Shown here: piece by piece, positions 56,539 through 64,000 of the stretch
How positions within the stretch are numbered: the stretch's first letter is position 1
Layout: each line of letters begins with the position of its first letter
Source of the DNA: CAWEWH01 sp963812775
GTDB lineage: Bacteria; Pseudomonadota; Alphaproteobacteria; Rhizobiales; Beijerinckiaceae
Reading direction: 5' to 3'
DNA: 64,000 bases
Assembly (NCBI GenBank): GCA_963812775.1
Contig: CAWEWH010000005.1
Span: 992,001 to 1,056,000 of the forward strand
Notes under the pieces: model-generated
Databases searched by the model: none
Told to the model about the DNA's origin: nothing
What the model saw: only the letters and a program-made list of their open reading frames with translations
Made by a program: the position numbers and the translations under genes

Positions 56539-56924
56539 TCACCGTTTCCGCGGCTTGTCCGCTGACTGGTACATGGAAAGGACATGCCCCTCCGCGTCCT
56601 TGATTTCCGCCGACCATCCGCCCGGCGCGTGACTGACCGGCGTCACGATCGTGACGCCCTTGGCCGCCAGCTCCGAGACCATGTCGTCGATGCCGCCCTC
56701 CGCTATCTCAAACGTGACAATCGGCGTGTTGCCCGGCCGCGACTGCGCTTGATGAAAATCAATTCCACGCCGTTGGCCGTCTTGGCCATCAGCCACGGAT
56801 TGCCGTGGCCGTCGTCGTCCATCCGCTGAACCGCCAGGCCAAGCACGTCTCGGTAGAACGCCTGGGTACGGCCGACGTTGTTGACATAGTAGCAGACGGC
56901 ACCTAGCCGGCATTTGGCGAACAT
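56539..56924 (-). CDS. VOC family protein (one frameshift near 56750)
   Basis: Starts MFAKCRLGAVCYYVNNVGRTQAF and, after one break in AAGCGCAGTCGCGG, continues GNTPIVTFEIAEGGIDDMVS, GVTIVTPVSHAPGGWSAEIK and DAEGHVLSMYQ. It has about 128 residues, one VOC module with the typical FYRDVLGLAVQ first helix. It is 4 bases behind the sigma-factor gene on the same strand, so the two are co-expressed. Confidence 0.75.
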
Positions 56925-56928
56925 GGGT

Positions 56929-57579
56929 CTACTCCTTAGAGTGTTTCGAGCCGCTACCCAGTTGCCGGACCTCCGGCTTTCGTGAGGTGCTTACGACAAA
57001 AAGGTGCCCGTCGGCATCGTGGCTGGCGAGGACAACCCCCGGGCTCCGGGCCGGCGGCAGAAGCGCGCGCCGAATGACGCCGAAATTGAACGGGCCCCTG
57101 AGCCCGGATACGCCGTCGAGCGAGGCGCCGCCCTCGGCCCGCCAACGGCGCCGAATATCGGCGATGCGCTGACGCAAGGCAGGCTCATTGATCCGCAGCA
57201 GCCAAAGAATCTCAGGCTTGCTGTGGCCTGTCAGAACCAGCAGCGCCGTGGTGCGGAGCTTTGGCGGAAGCCGTTCCACGAACCACACCGGGACCTCTGC
57301 ACTCTGGCCGGCGTGCGCGTCGATCAAGGCGGCGCGCTGCTCGCGTGTCCGCCTGCGAACGGCGGTACGCGCATCGAACAGGGCGCGCCTGCGAAGTGCA
57401 CCGACGAACCACTGGCGATTGGCCGCACGGGAGAGGTCCTCCCTGCCGGCCTCAACCGCCGCAAGCCAGACCGTCTGAAAAAGGTCCTCTGCTTCTAGCC
57501 GCCTACAGGCGGCTCGCTGAGCCTCCCGCAAGAGTTGGGAGAATATGCTTGGCGGCACGTTGCTCTTCGCATTCACCAC
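56929..57579 (-). CDS. ECF-type sigma-70 family factor with a C-terminal extension
   Basis: Encodes 216 residues from GTG 57579, 7 bases after GGAGG. Region 2 is AEDLFQTVWLAAVEAGREDL with the following RRRALFDAR; region 4 is LPPKLRTTALLVLTGHSKPEILWLLRIN and EPALRQRIADIRRRW. A tail of about 70 residues (GPFNFGVIRRALLPP, VLASHDADGHLFVVSTS) is not part of a normal sigma factor and has no helix-turn-helix. There is no anti-sigma gene. An upstream ATG at 57702 would add 41 unconvincing residues. Confidence 0.75.
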   Translation of the reverse strand: MVNAKSNVPPSIFSQLLREAQRAACRRLEAEDLFQTVWLAAVEAGREDLSRAANRQWFVGALRRRALFDARTAVRRRTREQRAALIDAHAGQSAEVPVWFVERLPPKLRTTALLVLTGHSKPEILWLLRINEPALRQRIADIRRRWRAEGGASLDGVSGLRGPFNFGVIRRALLPPARSPGVVLASHDADGHLFVVSTSRKPEVRQLGSGSKHSKE

Positions 57580-57743
57580 ACCTTGTCCTCCGGACGGATC
57601 AACCTGTTCCCGCGCGTGGCCTAGGAAGCAATCAGTCGTAGCAGCGTTGGCAAGTCTCGGACACACGCGGCGGTATTCGCCGCCTAAAGGATAGGGCTTC
57701 ATAGTGTCCCGGTGGAGACGTAGTTATCAGTTTCATCAACGCT

Positions 57744-57779
57744 GGCGCGCCACATCTAAGCCAGAGCGCGAAATCTTGC
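57744..57779 (+). repeat. Imperfect direct repeat at the far edge of the accessory block, right copy
   Basis: GGCGCGCCA, a gap, GCCAGAGCGCG and AAATCTTGC, matching the three blocks at 51902-51935. The T-arm part of the tRNA is not repeated. Confidence 0.6.
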
Positions 57780-57831
57780 TCTCGGCTGTGCTATGATGTT
57801 GTCGCCCCGCGTTGGCCCAGAAGGCGGACAT

Positions 57832-58197
57832 ATGAGCAAGTTCAAGCCAGACGGCTGGCGCACCGTCACGCCGAGAATCGTGACCGAGGACGTCGCCGGT
57901 CTGGTGGGGTTCCTGAAAGCAGTTTTCGGCGGCGAGGGTGCGGCCCGAGCCGGAGCGCCCACGGAGATCAAGATTGGCGACTCCATCGTGATGATCAGCG
58001 ATGGCGGCGGCGAGCGCGAGACAATGCCGGCCTTTCTCTACGTCTATCTTGAAAATGCGGACGAGGCCTATGGGCGTGCGATGACCGCCGGAGCCGCATC
58101 CATCGAGAGCCCCTCGGACATGCCCTACGGCGACAGACGGGCAACCGTGCGGGATCCCTGGGGCAATTTATGGCAGATAGCTACGCACCGGGGATAG
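57832..58197 (+). CDS. VOC family protein (PhnB-like)
   Basis: Encodes 121 residues starting MSKFKPDGWRTVTPRIVTED; AAGGCGG lies 7 bases upstream. It has VGFLKAVFGGEGAARAGAPTEI in pieces, GDSIVMISDGGGERE, FLYVYLENADEAYGRAM and the end DRRATVRDPWGNLWQIATH. This is the PhnB/Glo_EDI arrangement with the conserved DPWGNLW. The substrate is unknown. Confidence 0.85.
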   Translation: MSKFKPDGWRTVTPRIVTEDVAGLVGFLKAVFGGEGAARAGAPTEIKIGDSIVMISDGGGERETMPAFLYVYLENADEAYGRAMTAGAASIESPSDMPYGDRRATVRDPWGNLWQIATHRG

Positions 58198-58262
58198 TGA
58201 GACAGGCAGCGACGAGGCAGCGCAAGGCCACCGGCCTAGCATGATCGTCCGCACAACGACCG

Positions 58263-59692
58263 CTACTTCGCTCTCAGGAAATCCGCCACCTCGAGCAGCA
58301 CGAGCTCGTTGTCGTCGGCCTTGTCGGGCTCGCGGCTCGACGAGAACGGCAGGTTGTTGTCGTTGCCGACCACGATGTGGCGTTCGTCGACGACGTCGAC
58401 GTTCTCGATGGTGAAGAACGGAAAGGTGAGCACGCCCTCGTTGAGCGGCTTGCGTGCTTTCTTCGCCGGGTCTTTGATGTTCATCAGGTCGACATAGGCG
58501 ATCTTGCGCGCGGCATTGCCGGCATGGCGTCGGAAAGCTCGATCTTGTAGATGCGCTTGAACTTCGCAAGGTCATGGAAGCATGTTGGTCCGCGCTGTCC
58601 CGCCGGGCAGGCCTTGTCGGGCGTGCCCTCGCCGTTGTCGCGCTCGATGACGAGGCCGGTCGTCGCGTCAAGCATGTTGAAATCGCCGATGGCGTTGCCA
58701 TTCTGCTCGAACACGAAATGCCAGAAGCGCCCGGTGAATTTTTCGCTCGCCACGTCGAATTCGAGGATGCGCGCCGCCTCGCGCCCCTCGACCTTCTCCC
58801 AGTCCTTCTTGTCGGCGTCCCACAGCGGCCCCTCGAGCAGGCCATAGATGAACTTGCCGTCCTTGGAGGCGGCGAAGCCTTCGAAGCCCTTCGAGCGCCG
58901 GAGGTTGACGTTGGTGTAGCTTTGGCCGGGCGCGGCCGGCGACGCCACCGCCGAGTGGTCGGGGGAGCGTACCGGCTTGCCGTTGGCGAGCGTCTCGAAC
59001 ACGGCGAGCACCCGGCCCGTCCTGTCGGCCTTGACGATGTAGGGCCCGAACTCGTCGCCGATCCAGAAGTGGTCGCCGATGATCTGGAACCCCTCGACGT
59101 CGAAATCCGACCCCGTGAGATAGCGCTTGCCCGTGCCCTCGTGCGTGATGCGGAACGGCACTTTCTTGTCGGGGTCGTGCACGAAGACCGTTTCCAGCCT
59201 CTCGAACGTGCCCTTCTCCCAGTCGATACTGTAGCGGTTGAGGTACAACATGGAATCCATGCTGTTGGCCCGCGAGCCGAAGCCGTTGTCGGTAATGATC
59301 CAGAAGCTGCCGTCGGGCATCGTCTTGATGCCGGAGTGGCCTTGCTGCGGCTGGCCCTTGAACGGCAACGCAACGCCGGTCGGCCGCTCGGCCGACTTGC
59401 CCATGACGCTGCCCGGCGCCTCGACGCGTTTTCCGGTGGTGTACTTTCCCGCCGTCTTCAGATCCTCCGGCGCATCCGCCGGCGCCTCGATGAACGACTG
59501 CGCCGGCAGCACCGCGTGCCCCACGAGCGTCGCCGGAAATTCCTGTTGCGCCAGGGCTGGCCAGGCGAGAGCGAGTGCTGCCGCGCCGGCGGCAAGGCTG
59601 CGCAGGCGCAAAGCAAGTCGGTGCAGGACGAGTCGGTGCAAGACGAGTCGGTGCAAGGCACGCGCGAGAAGGACACGCAGGCGTCGCGTCAT
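58263..59692 (-). CDS. Exported esterase-like-activity-of-phytase family protein (one frameshift near 58520)
   Basis: The repaired length is about 476 residues. The N-terminus is rich in LHRL repeats, then ALRLRSLAAGAAALALAWPALAQ acts as signal peptide. The domain has GHSGIKTMPDGSFWIITDNG, SRANSMDSMLYLNRYSIDW, KRYLTGSDFDVEGFQIIGD and FWIGDEFGPYIVKAD, which match the Phytase-like domain (PF13449). The second frame gives MNIKDPAKKARKPLN, TIENVDVVDERHIVVGNDN and VADFLRAK. One base is missing in CCGGCAATGCC (homologues read PGNA). No phytase activity is implied. Confidence 0.8.
59617..59659 (+). repeat. 15-base tandem repeat, three units
   Basis: Units GTCGGTGCAGGACGA, GTCGGTGCAAGACGA and GTCGGTGCAAG lie one after the other. 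On the minus strand they encode LHRLV units before the signal peptide of the esterase-like protein. Confidence 0.85.
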
Positions 59693-59945
59693 GTGGTCCC
59701 CAATTGGCTGGCAAACTCCCGAGAGACGGCCTGCTTAGCGCTGGCGCGACGACATTTTCGTGACGTGGAGGGCCTCTGGACGATAACCGGCACCTCCAAT
59801 CCAGGCTCTAGGCGACCTCGTCCAGTCCCTGTGTACCGCGCCGTCGCCCCATGCCAAGGAAGGTCGCTTTGAAGACCCTCTATCGGAAGCCGTCTCGCAA
59901 TATCTTATCGAGTGCCGCGAAATCGTCTTCAAGAAGGAAACCGGC

Positions 59946-61142
59946 GTGTCCACACGACTGTTCGAGAACTTGAAAGTCATCGACTGCGCGAGCTACATCG
60001 CTGCCCCGGCCGCCGCAACCGTGTTGTCCGACTTCGGCGCGGACGTGATCAAGATCGAGCCCCTCACCGGGGACCCTTACCGCAACCGCGGCCAGCCGCC
60101 GAATGTTCAGCTCTCGGGAGAGAATCCCAACTGGCTCATTGATTCCCGCAACAAAAAGAGTCTGGCGCTCAACCTCGCGTCCAAGACAGGACTGGATATT
60201 CTCTACAGGCTCACGGCCGACGCGGACGTGTTCATCACGAACTTCCCACCGAAGGTGCGCAGGAGATTGCGTCTCACCTACGACGACATCGCACCGCTCA
60301 ATCATCGGCTGATCTACGCGTCCTTCACCGGCTTCGGCGAGACCGGCCCCGACGCTGACAAGCCGGGCTTTGACGCCACCGTGTGGTGGGCCCGTGCCGG
60401 CCTCATGGATATCGTGCGCGCCGGCGACGCGCCGCCGGTCCGCTCACCGCCCGGCATGGGCGATCATCCCTCGGCCATGGGCTTCTACGCGGCCATCGTT
60501 ACCGCGCTCTACAAACGCGAGCGCACCGGCAAGGGCAGCCATGTCGGGTCCTCGCTGCTGATGAACGGCATCTGGGCCAACGCCTGTTCCATACAGGCCG
60601 CGATCGTCGGCGAAGAGGTCGAGCGGATGCCGGAGCGCGAGAAGCATCCCATGCCGTGGCGCAACAGCTATCGCTGCAGCGATGGCCGCTGGCTGGTGCT
60701 CTCCATCGTGCACAATGACGCGCGCTGGGATGTGTTCCGCAAGGCGCTCCAGTCGCCCTTGATGGACGATCCGCGCTTCCAGTCGGTCGGGGACCGCAAG
60801 CAGCACGCGCAAGCGATCACCGCCGCGCTGGACCAGATCTTCGCGACCAGGACCGCCGCTGAATGGGGCAACATTCTTGACGCGCACGGGGTGGTGTTCG
60901 GTGCCGTGGCGGCCGTCGCCGACGTTCCCAACGATGAGCAGGCGAAGATCAACGGCGCCCTCGTGCCGACGGAAGACGGCCCGGTGCTGACGGTCTCGAG
61001 CCCCTTCTGGATCGAGGGAGAAGACAAGAAGAAGGCCAAACGTGCTCCGACCATCGGTCAGCACACCGAAGAAATACTGAATGCAGCGGGATACGGGGCC
61101 GACGATCTTCAGAAATTCCGCGACCAAGGCGTGATCGGTTGA
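59946..61142 (+). CDS. CaiB/BaiF family III CoA transferase
   Basis: Encodes 398 residues from a GTG start: VSTRLFENLKVIDCASYIA. Family blocks are ATVLSDFGADVIKIEPLTGD, NKKSLALNLASK, ADVFITNFPPKVRRRL, YASFTGFGETGPDADKPGFD, GSHVGSSLLMNGIWANA and the C-terminal GQHTEEIL. The usual catalytic Asp follows 'SLL.' in formyl-CoA transferases; here SSLLMNGIW has Asn at the equivalent place, so activity needs caution. It is followed by an SDR gene 91 bases on, possibly in one operon. Confidence 0.88.
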   Translation: MSTRLFENLKVIDCASYIAAPAAATVLSDFGADVIKIEPLTGDPYRNRGQPPNVQLSGENPNWLIDSRNKKSLALNLASKTGLDILYRLTADADVFITNFPPKVRRRLRLTYDDIAPLNHRLIYASFTGFGETGPDADKPGFDATVWWARAGLMDIVRAGDAPPVRSPPGMGDHPSAMGFYAAIVTALYKRERTGKGSHVGSSLLMNGIWANACSIQAAIVGEEVERMPEREKHPMPWRNSYRCSDGRWLVLSIVHNDARWDVFRKALQSPLMDDPRFQSVGDRKQHAQAITAALDQIFATRTAAEWGNILDAHGVVFGAVAAVADVPNDEQAKINGALVPTEDGPVLTVSSPFWIEGEDKKKAKRAPTIGQHTEEILNAAGYGADDLQKFRDQGVIG

Positions 61143-61233
61143 GGCGGCCGAGGCTCCCTCGAGGCACCAGCTTGCCGCCCGCCGCTCACTTCGCCCGCAT
61201 CTCGGCCGCATGCTCGAGTGAGAAGACTGTGCC

Positions 61234-62193
61234 ATGACGTGGTCACCAAATCCAGATGCGTTGCGCGGGCGTGTGGCCGTCGTGGCCGGAGCAACCCGCG
61301 GCGCGGGCCGGGGTATCGCCGCCGCCCTGGGTGAAGCCGGGGCTACGGTCGTTTGCACCGGGCGGAGCACGCGTCAGGCAAGATCCGAGTACGACCGGCC
61401 GGAGACCATCGAGCAGACGGCCGAGCTCGTTTCAAGTCTGGGCGGCGTGGGCGTCGCCCTTGCTGTCGATCACCTCGACGCCCACCAGGTCCGCGATCTG
61501 GCGGCCCGTCTCCGCAAGGATCACGGCCGCCTCGATGTGCTCGTCAACGACATCTGGGGCGCTGAACGCCTCAAGGGCGGCCCGGCCGAGTGGAACAGGC
61601 CCATCTGGAAGCTCGACCTCGACAAGGGGCTGCGCATCCTGCGGCTCGCGATCGATACCCATCTCATCACCTCGCACCACCTGCTCCCGCTTCTGGTCGA
61701 ACGGCCGGGCGGCCTTCTGGTGGAGGTGACGGACGGCACGGTCGACTACAACGCTGCGCACTACCGGCTCTCGGTGTTCTACGATCTGGCGAAGGCGGCG
61801 GTGAACCGCCTGGCCTTTTCGCAGGGACATGAGCTCGCGCCATGCGGCGGAACGGCTGTGGCCATCACCCCGGGATGGCTCCGGTCCGAGATGATGCTCG
61901 AGGCCTACCGCGTGACGGAAGCCAACTGGCGTGACGCGCTGACGCCGCAGCGCGACGGACCCACCGCACCGGCCGGCTTCGCCGTATCGGAAACGCCCCG
62001 TTATGTCGGGCGCGGGGTCGCGGCACTGGCGGCCGATCCTGGGCGGGCGCGATGGAACCAGAAATCCGTCAGCGTGGGCCAGCTAGCCTCCACGTACGGC
62101 TTCACGGATGTTGACGGCTCCCGGCCGGACAGCTGGGCCTACATCGAAGCCTGCGATCGCGGCGTCGCCGCCGATCCGGCTGACTTTCGCTGA
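61234..62193 (+). CDS. SDR family oxidoreductase
   Basis: Encodes 319 residues. The NAD(P) site is VVAGATRGAGRGIAAAL (residues 17-33), with TGRST after the second strand, consistent with NADP. The catalytic tetrad is split as usual: NDIWGAE, VTDGTVDY, and YDLAKAAVNRL (Tyr-x-x-x-Lys near residue 188), where Tyr is in FYDLAK. The C-terminus is longer than in classical 250-residue SDRs and includes TPRYVGRGVAALAADP. The substrate is unknown. Confidence 0.88.
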   Translation: MTWSPNPDALRGRVAVVAGATRGAGRGIAAALGEAGATVVCTGRSTRQARSEYDRPETIEQTAELVSSLGGVGVALAVDHLDAHQVRDLAARLRKDHGRLDVLVNDIWGAERLKGGPAEWNRPIWKLDLDKGLRILRLAIDTHLITSHHLLPLLVERPGGLLVEVTDGTVDYNAAHYRLSVFYDLAKAAVNRLAFSQGHELAPCGGTAVAITPGWLRSEMMLEAYRVTEANWRDALTPQRDGPTAPAGFAVSETPRYVGRGVAALAADPGRARWNQKSVSVGQLASTYGFTDVDGSRPDSWAYIEACDRGVAADPADFR

Positions 62194-62247
62194 AGCGGGC
62201 ACAAGGCGGGGTCACGCGCAGCATTCGCGCGCGTGGCCGCCCGCCGC

Positions 62248-62724
62248 TCACTTCGCCCGCATTTCGGCCGCCGCGTCGAGGACGGCGTGGATGATCTTGT
62301 CGTAGCCGGTGCAGCGGCAGAGATTGCCGGCGAGCCAATAGCGCGTCTCTTCCTCGCTCGGGTCGGGATTTTGCGCCAGTAACGCCTTGGCGGCCACCAG
62401 GAAGCCCGGCGTGCAGAAGCCGCATTGCAGCGCCGCATGCTCGAGGAATTTTCGCTGCAGCGGATGCAGCTCGCCGCCCTGCGCCAGGCCTTCGACGGTC
62501 TCGATGGCGTGGCCGTCGGCCTCAACCGCCAGCATCAGGCAGGAGCAGACGAGGCGCCCGTCGACGGTGACGCTGCAGGCGCCGCAATCGCCTGACGCGC
62601 AGCCTTCCTTGCTGCCCGTCATGTGCAGCTCGTCGCGCAGCACGTCGAGCAGCGTCAGCTGCGGCTCGCACAGGAACTCGGTCGTCACACCATTGATGGT
62701 GGTCGAGACGTGGTGCTTCTTCAT
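62248..62724 (-). CDS. Molybdenum hydroxylase small (2Fe-2S) subunit, CoxS/XdhA type
   Basis: Encodes 158 residues. The plant-type 2Fe-2S cluster is GCASGDCGACSV with Cys42, Cys47, Cys50 and Cys62. The second cluster has Cys101 and Cys104 (QCGFCTPGF) with Cys136 and Cys138 (NLCRCTGYDKI). It passes electrons from the Mo site to FAD. It is 48 bases downstream of the FAD subunit on the same strand. Confidence 0.92.
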   Translation of the reverse strand: MKKHHVSTTINGVTTEFLCEPQLTLLDVLRDELHMTGSKEGCASGDCGACSVTVDGRLVCSCLMLAVEADGHAIETVEGLAQGGELHPLQRKFLEHAALQCGFCTPGFLVAAKALLAQNPDPSEEETRYWLAGNLCRCTGYDKIIHAVLDAAAEMRAK

Positions 62725-62772
62725 CGACGCTTCCTCAACAACGTTTCTTGCTCAACACGACATGATCAATCG

Positions 62773-63639
62773 TCATCGGCGCTTGCCGGCCCGCTCGAAC
62801 GCGATGGCCGCGGCGCGGCGCGCCAGGACGCCCGCCACCTTGGTGCGATAGGCGATCGTCCCGCGCTTGTCGTCGATCGGCCGGCAGGCGCCGCGCGCCG
62901 CCTTGTCGAGCGCTGCGAGCGTTGCCTCGTCGAGACGATGTCCGACGAGCGCCTTGGCGGCCTCGGGCACGATGACGGCGGTCGGCGCCACGGCGCCGAG
63001 CACGACCATGGCGCCCGTGCAGGTGCCGCCCGTGTCGAGGGTGACGTCGATGCCCGCCGACACCACGGCGATATCCATCTCGGTGCGCGGAATGAACCGC
63101 AGATAGGCGTCAGCTGCGCCGGGCGACCGCTTCGGCAGCTTGAAGGCGATAATGAACTCGTCGCGGGAGAGCGAGGTGCGCCCCGGCGCCGTCACGATGG
63201 TCTCGACCGGAGCCTCGCGCTCGCCCTTGGGGCCGGCCACGATGCAGGTGGCGCGAGCGGCGATCAGCGCCGGCACGCTGTCGGCGGCGGGCGAAGCGTT
63301 GCAGAGATTGCCGGCGAGCGAGGCGCGGCCCTGAATTTGCGTCGAGCCGATGAGGTTGGCGGCCTCGACGATGCCGGGCCAGGCCCTCTTGAGCGCCGCG
63401 TGCTCGCCGATGATGGCGCCGGGCGTCGCGGCGCCGATGACAAACCCCCCGTCCCGCTCGCTGATCTGCGAAAGGCCGGCGATCCTCTTGGTGTCGACGA
63501 TCAGGTCCGGCTTGATGCGGCCGGAGCGGAGCTGCACCAGGAGGTCTGTGCCGCCCGACAGGACCTTGGCGATGCCTGTGGCCGCCGCCAGGATGCGGAC
63601 GGCCTCCTCGGTGGTCGATGGGGCTGCGTATTGCGGCAT
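62773..63639 (-). CDS. Molybdenum hydroxylase FAD subunit, CoxM type
   Basis: Encodes 288 residues starting MPQYAAPSTTEEAVRILAAA. FAD is bound by KVLSGGTDLLVQLRSG (residues 26-41) and IQGRASLAGNLCNASPAADS (residues about 98-117). The C-terminus has DAYLRFIPRTEMDIAVVSAG. It belongs with CoxS and the divergent large subunit. Whether the substrate is CO, a purine or another aldehyde/heterocycle cannot be told without the active-site loop of the large subunit. Confidence 0.92.
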   Translation of the reverse strand: MPQYAAPSTTEEAVRILAAATGIAKVLSGGTDLLVQLRSGRIKPDLIVDTKRIAGLSQISERDGGFVIGAATPGAIIGEHAALKRAWPGIVEAANLIGSTQIQGRASLAGNLCNASPAADSVPALIAARATCIVAGPKGEREAPVETIVTAPGRTSLSRDEFIIAFKLPKRSPGAADAYLRFIPRTEMDIAVVSAGIDVTLDTGGTCTGAMVVLGAVAPTAVIVPEAAKALVGHRLDEATLAALDKAARGACRPIDDKRGTIAYRTKVAGVLARRAAAIAFERAGKRR

Positions 63640-63809
63640 GTCGTGCCTTTCGCGTCTGCTGACCGGGCGGGCGAGGCTGGACGCTAATGCAGCCGCGCCT
63701 GCCGGTCCAGCGCGGCGCCGTGGCGGCTGCTCTGCGCTGGAGAGCTTGCATTTCGCGGGCGTCCGCGCGACCGTTGCGGCCTCTATCACCGCAATCAGCG
63801 AGATCGGCC

Positions 63810-64000
63810 ATGAACGAAGCCACGCCCCAGTTCAAGTGGATCGGAACCCGCCCGGTACGGCCGGATGGCGTCCCGAAGGTGACGGGGCGGGCGCAATACG
63901 GCGCCGATTTGTCCATGCCCGGCATGCTGACCGGGTGCATCCTGCGCTCGCCGCACGCCCATGCCCGCATTCGCGCCATCGATGTCTCGAAGGCCGCGGC
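63810..64000 (+). CDS. Molybdenum hydroxylase large (molybdopterin) subunit, N-terminal part (partial)
   Basis: Starts MNEATPQFKWIGTRPVRPDG and continues KVTGRAQYGADLSMPGMLTG and LRSPHAHARIRAIDVSKAA, the usual start of the aldehyde-oxidase/xanthine-dehydrogenase large subunit (domain with KVTG.A.Y..D). It runs off the window after 63 codons. It is divergent from coxM with about 170 bases between. Confidence 0.9.
   Translation, partial: MNEATPQFKWIGTRPVRPDGVPKVTGRAQYGADLSMPGMLTGCILRSPHAHARIRAIDVSKAA

Noticed and set aside
51936..57743. An integrase or transposase in the block next to tRNA-Arg.
   Set aside because: All frames were read through; none has recombinase motifs. The island idea rests only on the repeat and gene content.
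58263..58484. A separate 73-residue gene starting MNIKDPAKKARK.
   Set aside because: It is the C-terminal part of the esterase/phytase-like protein cut off by a one-base break near 58520.

Overview
The window is a GC-rich chromosomal segment from an alphaproteobacterium, most likely of the order Hyphomicrobiales (Rhizobiales). This rests on the family content and order of the housekeeping genes (kdsB-pheA; SRP RNA-dnaX-ybaB-recR; def-fmt-truA; dapE-dapD; rpmH-rnpA-yidC-engB-argB). It also rests on four Omp25/Omp31-type 'WTGFYIGANAGG' beta-barrel proteins and on a dispersed palindrome (GCATGATCCCGAAAAG ... GGTTTTCGGA ... GATCATGC) of a kind common in that order. No transposase, integrase, CRISPR array or phage gene was found.

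Layout. 0-5.7 kb: the end of an ABC ATPase, a small dimeric alpha/beta-barrel protein, an M20 deacylase, and a minus-strand acyl-CoA operon (CaiB transferase and two acyl-CoA dehydrogenases), two of whose three genes are riddled with indels. 5.5-9.8 kb: a small membrane protein, phosphomannomutase, a retropepsin-like protease and phosphopentomutase. 9.9-16 kb: a complete yejA-B-E-F peptide ABC importer with a DUF4260 gene inside it. 16-20.6 kb: a membrane cytochrome c, kdsB-pheA, a GNAT, nudC and a HIT protein. 20.7-31.2 kb: SRP RNA, dnaX-ybaB-recR, a PQQ/haem dehydrogenase, rmuC, def-fmt-truA, dapE-dapD. 31.3-35.7 kb: an unassigned envelope/redox locus (lysozyme-inhibitor-like protein, cytochrome lipoprotein, two DUF6644 membrane proteins, convergent DUF6152 and two 'PDLxGxW' exported proteins). 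35.7-42 kb: thiC with its TPP riboswitch and four tandem outer-membrane proteins, each with its own terminator. 42-47.6 kb: HAD phosphatase, GNAT, argB, engB, yidC, rnpA, rpmH. 47.7-51.7 kb: TVP38-like membrane protein, disulfide oxidoreductase, orphan histidine kinase. 51.8-57.8 kb: tRNA-Arg(ACG) followed by an accessory block (AraC regulator, exported VOC protein, MFS pump, LLM monooxygenase, VOC, ECF sigma) bounded by an imperfect direct repeat. 57.8-64 kb: a VOC protein, an esterase/phytase-like protein, CaiB transferase, an SDR, and a divergent CoxS/CoxM/CoxL molybdenum hydroxylase cluster cut by the window end.

Reading caution. About 33 single-base frame breaks can be repaired by eye from protein continuity, several of them in genes that are normally essential (dapD, dapE) or core (thiC, pgm, deoB). 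The simplest explanation is residual assembly indels, not decay. Such genes are given as one entry covering the whole gene. Only the most heavily broken ones are typed as pseudogenes.

The most promising undescribed material is the 31.8-35.7 kb DUF6644/DUF6152/PDLxGxW locus, the block next to tRNA-Arg, and the palindromic elements that sit inside the thiC leader and at the rnpA start codon.
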